Shown: positions 24,028-34,764, numbered from the stretch's first letter. The stretch is DNA of 64,000 nt from Fusarium oxysporum f. sp. lycopersici 4287 (GCF_000149955.1 NC_030991.1:2535462-2599461), one strand, 5' to 3'. Numbers and translations are program-made. The notes: generated by a model from the letters alone, not told the origin.

Positions 24028-25430
24028 GTTATCAGAGTCGACTTGCCCGTCTCTGTGGCCGTCTGATCCAGGCATCGTTTTCTTCTTGTCTGGTTGAATT
24101 TCGGCATGTATGAGCGCTTTCCGTCGTGAAATCGGCTAGTTCCTAGTTACTCGCTAGCCTGAAAGGATGTTTTTCTTCGTCATACCCACTTCCCTGGCTT
24201 TGGCATAAGCCTTGATGAAGTTGACCTTGTCCACGGGCGCAGAATCCGTCAGGCTTGCCAGTTTTTGGAGTTCTTTTCGATATGCAGCCTTGGATGTGTT
24301 GAAAACACCATTAGCCAGTGGCTGTAGGTCATTAGAGCAATGTGCAGGCAGGTAACAGCAATACACGTTGTTTAAAAAAGACGTGGCCATCCACTCATCC
24401 TGGAATTTCAGTCAGCGATATTTCTGATCGAGAACAGGTAGACACCCACAGATACATGGCTCCCATGGCCATCTAATATGATGAGCCTTGCATCAGACTC
24501 ATCTGCTGGATGGATTTGGGGCAGATAAACCTCTTTGAGCCACTCGACCGCGATATGGTTGTCTGTCCAGCCGTTATCGGACGTGATATAATACCAGTCG
24601 GCGATCTTGTTAAACCCATCAATAACCACTGCTTCTGAAGTTCTTTGCCCTTGAAGATAATTCCCGGCTTTAGAAGACGGCCATCTGCAGTGACGGCTTC
24701 GGTAAAACTAGTCCAAGTGCTGGACTGCGAGCCTTTGAGGAAGGCCTTCCTCCTGGGATCGCTACTGCCAATTACCAGGGAATCCAAACCTAGATTTGCA
24801 ACTTATTGGTAAGTCTTGTATCAGAAGTGGTCAGTACTCACCAAATCCAGCCATGATACCGCCCTCGTCAACCTTAACCGTGTTCTCAGGCTTGATCCAG
24901 CCATATTCGCTCTCCCGGATATTAAAGTACCAATTGACGGCCATTGGGGTAAAAGAATTGAACCTTGCAGCTTCCTGGCGTTTTCCTACCTTCGTATCGA
25001 TCTCTGGATGGCGTTTAATAAACCTGGCTAGCCAGTGTACACCGATAGGCCTTTCCCGGCCCTGCTATCTCAACAGGGCAGCTACGGTGGCGCGAACTTG
25101 ACTGTGGGAAGGAGCATAGCCCAAGGCCTCTTGTCGAAGTATCCATGTAACTAATCTAGCCTCTTGGGATTTGTATAACAGCTAGGCAGGTTGGGTGACC
25201 TCGGGCTTTGACGGTAGGCCTCTTAATCGGTCAGACAGAGTGGTTTGGGGCATTCCATGCTTCTGGGCGGCCTGGTGCTGCGAGAGGAGATTATCTGTAA
25301 CATCCAGTATAGCTTCAATGACATCATTCTCTGTATAGGACTGTTGAGGCAATTTCAAGGCGATTAAAGGAAGCTGCTATAGATAAAAATTTGAAGAAAT
25401 TTCGGGGAGGCTGGGTGATGAAGGAGACAT
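24028..25430 (-). pseudogene. Pogo-like DDE transposase, copy 1, degenerate
   Basis: Read on the minus strand from the ATG at 25430, it follows the same plan as the element at 30.2 kb: YTENDVIEAILDVTDNLLSQ (psq-type HTH), LVTWILRQEALGYAPS, then VDEGGIMAGF, an intron, SLVIGSSDPRRKAFL, LIILDGHGSH and FLNNVYCCYLPAHCS. Several in-frame stops replace Gln or Trp codons. The third catalytic aspartate region reads LQPLANGVF instead of LQPLDNGIF, so the active site is also lost. There is a frameshift near 24640. The C terminus is cut at 24028, where the family-C hAT ends. Confidence 0.85.
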
Positions 25431-25550
25431 TTGAGAAATTTTACCTTAGTGCCATGCGACCAAACTGCTTGTGTAAAATACAAATGAATATGCCAATATG
25501 AAACAGCATGAAACTCTCAGTAAGACACAATCTGTTTCATGTAAATAACT

Positions 25551-25850
25551 TCAATTTTGGCCAAGCACTGTGCAAGTGAAGTTGGACATTTTGTATGGGG
25601 AAATTCTTTTTTCGCTGACCGGTAGGTGGGTATGACCGGCAGGTGGGTACTGCATGGTAGGCGGACGACACCATCGACCGCATGCGTAGGTGATAATCTG
25701 CCTGCCGCTAGTTGATCGTGAAGATCTTCCAGTTATGAACGCGTATCCTCTCGGTGCTGCCCACTTGTTGATAGCGGCGAGCAGAGCCTCTCGTGAATCG
25801 TATGTACCCTCTGGCGGGAGCACATCATCAGGAAACGTCGCTTGGGCCAT
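25551..25850 (-). pseudogene. MULE (Mutator-like) transposase N-terminal fragment
   Basis: The 99-aa frame begins MAQATFPDDVLPPEGTYDSR and continues AINKWAAPRGYAFITGRSS and GRQIITYAC. This resembles the N-terminal DNA-binding (FAR1/WRKY-GCM-like) part of fungal Mutator-like transposases such as the Hop group. The catalytic domain is missing, and after about residue 65 the sequence diverges, so only a short remnant remains. Confidence 0.6.
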
Positions 25851-25960
25851 GATGAAGCCCGCACCTAGGGACTACAGTTGTGACGAGCAAAGCAGCAATG
25901 GGTGCAGCCCCTGAAAACCGCGACAGTGGAGTTTGGGCCAAATTGAGGGCTGACATAATC

Positions 25961-26443
25961 CGCACGCCTACGCGGGCGCCCGCTACACGCGCGCCCGGAT
26001 GCGCATTTAGATTTTTTTACGTTTTCTTTAATAACCTAACATTTCATTCATATTAAACTATAAAAACTCTGTATGTAATATGTAATAGCATCATAAATAT
26101 GCTTATGATCTTACTTTTCTTATCGTTAATTTTCTTTAATTTTATTATAATTATTAAAAGTTGAATGAGACTAATCGCGCACCTGGGCGCGCGAATTTCA
26201 TGAATGATGACTAAGCGCAGGTTGAAATACCTTATAACTAATTGAATATTAAAGATATAGTGATTAAAATAAGATATATATATAGATATAATGTAATAGA
26301 TAGCATAGATATTTTTCCCTAATTTTTAAATAAATTCTACTAATTTTGTAGAATTTAAAACGTAAAAAGTCTAAAAGCGCGCCCGGGCGCCTCTGTAGCA
26401 GGCGCCGGCTACGCGTTCAGGAGTGGAGGCGCGCCTAGGCGTG
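25961..26443. mobile_element. Short TIR element with GC-rich arms and AT-rich core
   Basis: The left arm (about 25961-26030) and right arm (about 26358-26443) are imperfect inverted repeats sharing ACGCCTA, GGCGCC, GCTACA, GCGCCCGG and then a TTTAGA...TTTTTACGTTTT block. The right arm has about 25 extra bases. The core of about 330 bp is strongly AT-rich and non-coding, with one more GCGC-rich patch near 26178-26200. No clean target duplication was found. It is probably a degenerate MITE. Confidence 0.6.
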
Positions 26444-26522
26444 TCCCTATGAGGCCCCTCCTGGGTTTTTGCCATGTGAAGTGTTTGATTGACAGCGCAA
26501 TTTCCTTGTCCTTATGTACCTA

Positions 26523-26806
26523 TCCCTTTGAGTGCCACAGCCCTTCAGTAGGTATCTCGACCCACTTTACCCCACGTACAAGAAGGTGACAAAAACTCCG
26601 CCCCAAGCGCAGTTGAAAGAGCTGTCTTCGCCTGTAACTGGGCTACCTCTTTGGCGGTATAGCCATCTAATTCAGCAATTTCAATTGGCTGACAACCCTC
26701 TATCGCGGCTTGAGTACAAGTTGGCCTGTAGCGGCTTATTTACTTACTTTGATTGGTTATATATCCCTGTTGTGACGATCCTGAAGGGCTGTGGCACTCA
26801 AAGGGA
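26523..26806. mobile_element. MITE with perfect 26-bp TIRs and TA duplication
   Basis: The first 26 bases (26523-26548, starting TCCCTTTGAGTGCC) are exactly repeated in inverse orientation at 26781-26806, and both ends are bordered by TA (26521-26522 and 26807-26808). This is a 284-bp Tc1/mariner-type miniature element. A plus-strand frame across it has no recognisable domain. Confidence 0.85.
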
Positions 26807-26859
26807 TAGATCAGACAGTTTGTTTAGGCCGCTTCCTGGGCCTGAACCTTCCGCCTGAG

Positions 26860-27440
26860 CCGACTAAACTTTGGTGGGCTAGGGCGTGGATCATTGTGCG
26901 CTCGCAAAAGGTGGAAGGTTGCTTTTGTCTTCATTAGTGGAGCCGCAGCGCCGACTACCACTATCAGGACTGTGGATATCGCACCTATTGGCTTGATGGC
27001 TTGAGTGGGTAGCGGAGAGCAATCCTCGAGCGACCTTTTAGCTTTGCAGTGACAACTCTTCTGGCGGCGACTGGCGGCGACTGGCGGCTGGTTGTGTATG
27101 GGTAAGGCTGTTGCAGTTGGGGGGCCTGATTGATCTGGAAGGAAGGGGGATAAGATCACATGCGAAAATAAGGAGTCTGCGTGGAGCCTTCGACATAAAC
27201 TTTCCAGATCAGACCACAACAGGCCAAAGCCAATAGCGGACCATGGTCCCGGCGTAGGAATGCTAACGAAAAGTTCAAGCTACGTGAGCCTGATATAGGC
27301 TCGAAGCTGAACATTATAATATAAATCCGGCGGTTACGCACTTCGTGCATTTTGGAATGATAGACTAAGTGGTCTGATTAAGAAACCATCAAGCAATCAT
27401 GACGATATTAAATAGTACCCCACCGAGCCAAGACGACCAA
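26860..27440 (-). repeat. Copy A of a duplicated segment (copy B near 47 kb)
   Basis: The reverse complement of this stretch matches about 46965-47330. Both contain the same 64-codon frame (SRSLNFSLAFLRRDHGP, ALACCGLIWKVYV) and the first codons plus promoter of the RING gene at 27399. The upstream frame (27156-27350, minus) may be a small gene sharing the promoter with the RING gene, but it has no recognisable domain. Confidence 0.7.
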
Positions 27441-28014
27441 ACCCCAGCGCATCCAATCCCCATAATCATCATTATCGTGGTTTTTCTTATCTTATATATC
27501 CTTCTCATATACGAGTATGTCGTGCCCTGGTCGACAAATAAGAGCATATGTACTAGAGCTAACAATAAGAAAGCATTAAATTCAGAACCCCTAGTAACAA
27601 CACGCTCGCGAGCTCAGAGTCAGAGAGCGTCCAGTCGTCGAGAAGCACAAACTCCGAGGTTAGCAACCTGCAACAGCTAGACTCAATAGCTCCGCCGCGG
27701 GTGTATAAACAAGTAACAACAGAGATGGAAATCGAGGGCCCAGGAGAACATTCGGCCTGGCCTGACGCGCTCGTAATCTGGTAAGCCATTTAAGTTAACA
27801 GACAGTTTCATTCTTAAATTGACTGTCCTTGTTATATAGCGCTATATGCTTGGAAACGATGGCGGATAGTGATATCGTCCGTCGGTTACCGTGTGGGCAT
27901 ACATTCCATTCGGGTTGCATTACTCCATGGTACCTGGGGCAACATTATACTTGTCCCTTGTGCGTATCACACTTCATGCCATCGGGGTGTGCACATGTCA
28001 GAACCGGCACATGA
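27399..28014 (+). CDS. Membrane-anchored RING-H2 protein (putative E3 ubiquitin ligase), 161 aa
   Basis: Three exons join in frame: 27399-27514, 27586-27780 and 27840-28014, with introns GTATGT...TCAG and GTAAGC...ATAG. After a short N terminus comes one membrane segment, IPIIIIIVVFLILYILLIYE, then a Ser-rich linker with SSESESVQSSRSTNSEVS, then the RING-H2 domain CAICLETMADSD...LPCGHTFHSGCITPWY...CPLC. All eight metal ligands (C-x2-C, C-x-H, H-x2-C, C-x2-C) are present. The layout resembles small ATL-type membrane E3 ligases, which recruit E2 enzymes at a membrane; the target is unknown. Its 5' end is duplicated near 47 kb, where the rest is missing. Confidence 0.8.
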
Positions 28015-28440
28015 AAAGCACAATGCGTAGGGGTTAACCAATACCGAGTAATCATGACCTCACGAACTTTGTCCCCCGAGATTTGCAACTATTCGTGCCG
28101 AGTGGGGACCTTGTGTGAGGCGTCATACTGAGACATTCTGTCACCTGTGCTGCCAGTACAAGCTTTCGTGGCTGAACTTAAATTCAGCAAGGAGAGTTTG
28201 TATCGCATGGTCGAAGTCGAACTACTGCACTTTTGACTTCGTGGCTAGGCCATCAATCATATGATAGCTTGCGTTTTCATTTATCCTGCACAGCTCCATG
28301 GAACATGTTGGTGAGTTCGGGGGGACCTATTATGTTTGTTAACTACTATTAAAAGTGACAAGTCGTCTCGATTTCTCCCCGGTTACTGGCAGATGGGATA
28401 CTGAGCCGGTTCACCTCTGCTGAGTTTTTATTCCCGGATA
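28015..28440. other. Intergenic, nothing recognised
   Basis: 3' flank of the RING gene; no feature seen. Confidence 0.35.
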
Positions 28441-28501
28441 CCAGTGATCGGAATGGTCTGGTCTGGTCTGGGGGTCCAGACCAGACCATTCCGATCACTG
28501 G
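28441..28501. repeat. Perfect 26-bp inverted repeat with 9-nt loop
   Basis: Bases 28441-28466 and 28476-28501 are exact reverse complements, separated by TCTGGGGGT. The arms contain CAGTGATCGGAATGG at their outer ends, which is the CAGTG...CACTG form of a hAT terminus, but no 8-bp target duplication flanks it. It could be a collapsed foldback element, a recombination hairpin or, less likely, a structured RNA. Confidence 0.85.
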
Positions 28502-30204
28502 TTGAAGCTGCGTGCCTTTCTCGTGCTAGCGGATCCACAGGACTATCGCCTTCGTTTGCGTACGGTCGAGCTAGTCATATAAGCCTTGTCGTTAGAACAC
28601 TAGCCAGTAGATATAGATTGATAGAAGAGGTGGACTCGAATGAACCTATAGTAGCCGTTATAGTCTGTGATGCGGATGACGCAGGCAATGGACGGTCAAC
28701 AACCACGCGTAGATGAGGATCGAGAGCACACTCTCGAGCAAGTTCCAGCGTTTGTTTCGCGCGGAGCGCCTCCTGTCGTTGCCTCTGTCGTTCTGCCTTT
28801 TCTTGTGCGGTCAATGCTCGGCGACCTATCTTCAGTGAGTATTGTTATGAATTGGTATTATATAATGCATCGCGATCTTCACGAACTCTCATCCTACTAT
28901 TTCCTCCTGCATTTGTTTATTATGAATTTAGTCTATATCATCCCCTTTTTTGCCCTTAATAAGCTACTAATTATTATTGGCTTCTATTCATATTAATGTG
29001 ACGTCCCGAAATGAGTAAAAACACTATTTATGAGAAAGAGGGTGTTTTTACCTGGGAACTCTGGCACTCTCTGGTCTTTGATTGGATAGGGAAGTAAGAA
29101 AGTCACAATGGTAGTGATAGAGTTTAGCTAGGTTATGCCATAGTTAAGACAAGTAATTGGTTTAAGGTCAAGGTTTTGATGATCGTGGCTGTGATAATAA
29201 CAAGGGGACGCGTCATGTTAGACAACACGAAGTGGCAAGATTCAAGTCAGCAAGCAATTTATCTTATGGTGATAATTACGATGATGATGGCTATGGTCTA
29301 GAGAGATATATAGAATAACTAATTACCTTAGGGTAGGTTAAAATAAGAAAAGGTTCTAATAGATACTAATGACATTATATACTTTAGGCAAGGTTCTTTT
29401 CCCTTTTGATTTTATCATCAAGTAATACAGTAAGGTCATTATTCAAGTTATACCTATATTCTTCTAATGTAAGTAAGAGGATCCTTATGTGCAATATTGT
29501 CTTTGCTTGGTTGCGATGTAGTTAAGTATGCTTACTGTTGATCTTGACAATCTTGTCTACCAAAGGACATGCAGGATATAGTAAGCCATAGCATTTTCTT
29601 ATTCGTTCATGAGGACATAACAGGGTTCTTTCGATTTTAAAATGCATCGTATTGGCTACTTTTAGGCTTGACAAGGTTCTTTTTGGTTTATAATTCCTCT
29701 CATTCGCCCGTTTCTAATGCCACTTATCAGGGATTTAGATTACCAGATGTCAAATCGACCTTGAATTTTATCTTCAATAGACAATAACCATTTCTCTCAA
29801 TAAATAAAATCCTCTAGTGTCTCTTAAAAAGATTTATTACATTGAAAGCTATCGATTCATCTACTCTTTTCCTTATGCATTGATGTGGTTGATTTACTGG
29901 GAATTTTTAACGTGTTATTGAACCCGCCCGCCATTTCCACTAACACTTACACGACGCCGCTCCAACCCGCACCCTCCACGCATTACTGATATATATATAT
30001 ATATATATATAGTTCGTTAAGTCGCGGGCTATGTCGTTAGGGCTATAAGGCTGACATATACCCCAGAATCCAAGGATCCTTCGCGCTGCTTACTGAGAAC
30101 GAGTTGTTCCGCACCTGGCGTTCTGTCGATACGCCATTATTCCGCAAGGGCTTATGGGTGGCTTGAATGCACATTCTAGAATGACGCCTCCAGGCAAAAC
30201 GGCT
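28502..30204. other. AT-rich, gene-poor stretch
   Basis: A minus-strand frame at 28575-28814 is rich in Gln/Arg/Glu (EKAERQRQRQEALRAKQ) but matches nothing I know. The rest is AT-rich with no domain. A TA microsatellite is at 29989-30011. Just left of the pogo-like element a short frame reads FALLTENELFRTWRSVD, possibly a decayed gene. Confidence 0.4.
29989..30011. repeat. TA dinucleotide run
   Basis: An uninterrupted AT/TA microsatellite of about 23 bp. Confidence 0.85.
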
Positions 30205-30206
30205 TA

Positions 30207-32433
30207 CCATCCAGGACCACCTAATGCATAACCCCACCTAATGCATAACCAAAATTTCGCTCCTCCCATACAAAATCCAAATTTTCAACTGCATTGTATT
30301 CGGCCAGGCATGAAGATACTCGCGAATGAAGACCTGCACTGTATTGCTTTTTTCATCGAATCTTCATATCGGCTTGAATTTTTCCCGTTCCGGCCCGTAG
30401 CCTTGTTCTCTAGCCCTTTGAATTTTGTCGCATTTCACCTCATGTACCCTAGGTGACTCCATCCACTCAAGCCGAACTTTCACCTAATTTACTCGCCACA
30501 ACTCCTTCCGTAATGGTTCGCCGTAATTATACCGAAGATGACGTAGCTGAGGCTATATTCGATACCACCGATAGAGGCCTCTCACAGAATGAGGCGGCCC
30601 AGAAACGTGGAGTACCTCAGTGGACCATTTCGAGACGACTTTCCGGTCAAGCAAGCATGAATGAACGTATCCAGGCCCACCAGCGTATTTCAAAGAGCCA
30701 GGAGGAGACGCTTATTCGTTGGGTGTTGCGACAAGAGTCCCTGGGCTATGCTCCCTCGTACAGCCAGGTCCGCGCCTGTGTCGAGGCCATCCTCAAACAA
30801 CAAGGCGATAACAAACCTTTGGGCAAGCACTGGACCACCAGGTTCGTCAAACGTCACCCAAAACTATCCACCAAGCTTGGAAAACGACAAGAAGCCGCCA
30901 GATTTGACGGCTTTACTCCGAAGGCGGTCAATTGGTACTTCGATATCAGGGAGAACGAGTACGGCTGGCTCAAGCCTGAGAACACGGTTGACGTGGACGA
31001 GGGCGGTATAACGGCGGGTTTCGGTAAGTCTTCTGCAAGTACTCTATAGGCTTTTATAGGGCATAGCTAATTGGTTGTCCATGAGGCCTGGACAGCCTCG
31101 TGATCGGGAGCTCTGACCCGAAGAAGAAGGCGATGTTGAAAGGCGTTCAGTCGCGCACGTGGACCTCGTTTATTGAGGCTGTCACCGCAACTGGCCGTGC
31201 TTTGAAACCGGGAATTATCTTTAAAGGAAAAGAGCTGCAGAAGCAGTGGTTCCTTAACGAATTCGAATTAATAGCGGACTGGCACTATATCACATCCCCG
31301 AACGGCTGGACAGACAACCATATTGCTCTCGAGTGGTTGAAGGACGTTTATCTACCACAAACGGAGCCTCGTGATGCATCGGATGCGAGACTTATTATCC
31401 TTGACGGTCACGGGAGCCATGCGCAGGTGAGCATTTCGGTGTTTTCGCCGCTGAGTCACCCGCTATAGGGTCGCTGACGAGCAGTCAGGACGAGTGGATG
31501 GCTACGTGCTTTCTGAACAACGTCTACTGCTGTTACTTACCAGCACATTGTTCCCATGGTCTGCAGCCATTAGATAATGGAATTTTTAATGTCATCAAAG
31601 GTGCATACCGGAAAGAACTCCAAATGCTGGCTAGTTTGACCGATTCTGCGCCGGTTGACAAAATCAACTTTATCAGGCCATACGCGAAAGCCAGGGAGGC
31701 GGACATGAGGAAAGATATTATCCTATCCGGCTGGAGATTTACTGGAAACTGGCCTATAAATCGTCATAAGGCTCTAACACGTCCTGAAATTCAACCGGAC
31801 AAAGAAAAACTGCTGGAAGAGTTCAAGACGACGAGCCCCCCTCAACTGCACTCAGATGATACGCCGAAAACGAGTCGGCAAGTGAGGGAAATGGCCAAAC
31901 ACCGAAGCCGTCCGACCAGGCAGAAGTACTGTAAGATCGCAAAGGGATTGGAAGCTTTAGAGGTGAAGGTGGCCGTTCAGAATGCGCGGATTACTGGCCT
32001 CGAGGAGCAGATGGTCCAGGTGCGGCGAGGGAAGAAAAGAAAGGCGGTACCAAACCCGAACCGACGATTCATGGCTCTGTCGTAGAATCTAGCGGCTGGA
32101 GAAGCTCTTCCTGACTCAAAAGAGGCAGAAATAGAGGTAGATGTGGATGAGGAGGTCGAGTCGGTGATTGAGGTGGGTGTCAGGTCAGAGGACGAAAGTG
32201 ATGACTTTATGGTCGTAACAAAGCACTGCCAGCGCACACGGAGCGGTCGGGAGGTCAAAAAACCACGCAGACAGTAGAAATTGAGCAATTTTCTACAAAC
32301 CTTCTCCAAAGCCTCGTTTATTAATTGAGAATCGGGCCTGTTTTTGTGGACATCAAAATTTGGATTTTGTATGGGAGGAGCGAAATTTTGGTTATGCATT
32401 AGGTTGGGTTATGCATTAGGTGGTCCTGGATGG
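30207..32433 (+). mobile_element. Pogo-like element, copy 2, with 79-bp TIRs and TA duplication
   Basis: The first 79 bases (30207-30285) are repeated in inverse orientation at 32355-32433 with only one mismatch seen. Each TIR itself carries CACCTAATGCATAACC or a near copy twice. TA borders both ends (30205-30206, 32434-32435). The 2,227-bp element carries a transposase with two introns and one nonsense codon. Its well-preserved ends suggest it moved fairly recently. Confidence 0.93.
30513..32277 (+). pseudogene. Pogo-like DDE transposase, nearly intact
   Basis: Exons 30513-31023, 31086-31426 and 31489-32277 join in frame (546 codons). The N terminus NYTEDDVAEAIFDTTDRGLS is a psq-type helix-turn-helix, followed by a CENPB-like segment (HWTTRFVKRHPKLSTKLG). 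The catalytic triad is visible as VDEGGI, LDGHGSH and LQPLDNGIF. The C terminus is acidic and ends TRSGREVKKPRRQ. A TAG at 32083-32085, probably from CAG, cuts off the last 64 residues; a 482-residue protein with all catalytic residues could still be made. The second intron splits HGSHAQ from DEWMATCFLN. Confidence 0.88.
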
Positions 32434-32854
32434 TACAATATTCTGATGTCGAACGTTGGTCTCCCCGTGAGCTGAAATACAGTTTTCAATGCCTGAAATA
32501 GGCACTTCCAGTCAGTGGCGAGACCAATATTCGACACTCAACACCCTTACATCTTTATTGATGGTGATTGAATGGAAACCCCAATAGCAGATGCAAATCT
32601 GGCAAGAGAGATCGCATTAAAAGCCTTACAACTGTGCAGGCGATGTCAAACAACCCACACAGCCATACTGATTCGATCACATTTGGAAATGTGAATTCGA
32701 GCCTCCGCCATATGCTCCAAGGCACCAAGAGGCATGAAAAGGCCATATGTTACTGGTATTGGCTGCAACATGAAAGAGGTAATATAACTCTCAAGATTGT
32801 CGGGGTCAAGGACCATGCCTGCATACTCGAGATCGTCTCATTCGGATTTTCACA
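32434..32854. other. Intergenic between pogo-like element and Nudix gene
   Basis: No gene recognised; it contains the 3' flank of the Nudix gene. Confidence 0.35.
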
Positions 32855-34412
32855 TCAGAGATTGGTAAAATATTGGTCAGCTTTCTTCCCAACTTCCTGG
32901 GCATAGTTCAATATTCCCTCACAACCGGTGACTCCGTCCTCAGTGATGTAGTGATCGATAAAATCAGATGGAACCCACTCGAAGTACACGTTTTTGACAG
33001 TGACTTGAGAGTGGGGAACACCCTTCACAGCTGAGCTGAGGTCTCCCCAAGCTTGCATAAGCTCGCATGGATCATTCTCCTCCTGACCTGGCGGCGCAAA
33101 AGGGAGCACCTTCTCCTTCTCTGACAAAGCGACAATCTTGGCTTTTGGAGACACGTACTTGGCCGTCAGAACAGTAGGCAGAGAACCAACTTTGTTGCTA
33201 ACCGCGGCTGTTTTGTCGATCAGATCCGCTCCGATGAGTACGACATCAATGTCTTTCGCTGCAACACCGACACTTGCATCAGTGTGGATTATCAAAAGGG
33301 TCTTGGTCTTGGAATTGTTGGCACATGAAGCAATTGACTGTGCCATCTTGACACCTTCGAAGAGTGGTCGGGATTCGAGCACACGGACTTCCACAGGCCG
33401 CAAAGTATTTCCTATAACGTACGTGATGGCCGAGGTGATAGTAGAGCTAGATGATAGGGTAAGGATTTTGAGTGGTCCGCCTCCCGATAGATGCTGCTCT
33501 ATGAAAGTCTGGAACGTCGCGCCAGTTCTGGAAGTGGTATTCTGTCGGTCGCGGGCGTAATGTCTCAAGACTTGGAGGATATTATCGACCGATATCTTAT
33601 CTAGTGGACCACTGGGCGGGATTGCATTTTGAACTATGTCCAAAGCCGATAGAACAACGTTCAAGATAGATGCGCCCATACTTTCTCGCCCGTTCTTCCA
33701 CAGATGCCATCCAACAAATTTCACATCCTTCCACCACTGAACTCGATCAGTGGAATCGAGTTTCTTAATAACATCGATATAAGTATCGAGAGCCTTGGTA
33801 GCTAGCTGGCGCGCTCCGCTTTCGTGATCTTCCTGCAGAGCGACCAAGCCCCGGCTAAGCGTGTTGCCTGCCTCTTGGCCCAAGTCAACGTTGAACCACA
33901 CCCTTCTAAGACTCTCAAGGATGCGCGGAACACTCTCGAAGCCTTCTGAGTCGTTGATTGCATCTGGATCGAACCATTCATACCCCTCATGCTCCCAGTC
34001 TATCTTGATACCAGCCTCACCACAGCCACCGTCTGTCTCTGATTTGAGAGCGAATGCGAAAGGGTTGACAGTCCACTCTCTCCCAATAGATTCATCGGCG
34101 AACGAAAATGGTTTCCCTTTTCGAAAAAGGCGTAAAGAGTCATCTGTAAGAGTAGTCTCTTCAGCAAGCTCCCTCCAGGCTGTGGCGAGAGGATCTGCGT
34201 CAGTCTCCTCAACGCTTCCAGAAATGCCTGCATACTTGTGCCTATAGTATGTAAGCACGATTCCCTGATCAGGAAAGATATTTTGCTTACTGGTAAGTGT
34301 TTACGTGACTGCTCCGGCGGAAGAGGGCCACCTGCGGTTTCTTGGCCGCGTCGTCAGCGGGGAATCTGAAGATGAAGCTCGTCACAACGTCGCTGTGTTT
34401 GAGAGGTGCCAT
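32855..34412 (-). CDS. Nudix hydrolase domain fused to an IF-2B-like domain, 502 aa
   Basis: Exon 1 is 34412-34291 (MAPLKHSDVVTSFIFRFP...) and exon 2 is 34241-32855, with a 49-nt intron GTAAGC...ATAG. Residues 1-150 form a Nudix domain; the Nudix box is recognisable as GSVEETDADPLATAWRELAE plus ETTL, keeping the RELAEE core. Residues about 170-500 form an eIF-2B alpha/beta/delta-like Rossmann domain, with ILTLSSSSTITSAI, VRVLESRPLFEG, DVVLIGADLI and LPTVLTAKYVSPKAKIVALS. IF-2B-fold proteins include translation-factor subunits and sugar-phosphate isomerases; the pairing with Nudix suggests a nucleotide- or sugar-phosphate-processing enzyme in the cytosol. The substrate cannot be read from the sequence. 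Both parts appear intact. Confidence 0.87.
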
Positions 34413-34764
34413 TTGTGACGAAAGCTTGCAGATCCTGGGTAGTCAAAGATGGGGACGTGAGGTAAAGTACATGACGTGTCGCTTGGGAAAGGAAAGGATG
34501 AAACTTTTGGATGCCGAGGAGGATTTTCGCAGGTGAGACAATACCTCGCGTGCCTTGAGGAACGAAGTGACGAAAGGTCTTATGCCCCACCCCGCTTTTG
34601 GTCCCCATAACTCGCAAGCTGAGAGGGCGGGAGCGTACCAAAACTTAGGCTGCTCGTAAAATATGATCTGACCATCAAACTACGTGTTCTTTGGTCATGA
34701 TTCTCTGCCCTCCAATCGACCTCTTACAACTTCCCAGCTGCTTTTAGTCCTCGCTTACCATCCA
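34413..34764. promoter_or_regulatory. Upstream region of the Nudix gene
   Basis: About 350 bp between two minus-strand genes, presumably the promoter of the Nudix gene and the 3' flank of the CoA-binding pseudogene. No specific site was recognised. Confidence 0.35.

Noticed and set aside
26532..26858. 108-aa frame across the MITE as a gene
   Set aside because: It starts inside one TIR and ends just beyond the other; the inverted repeats account for the open frame.
28999..29990. Possible solo LTR starting TGTGACGTCCC
   Set aside because: No second LTR, no matching CA end, no target duplication and no gag/pol remnants were found.
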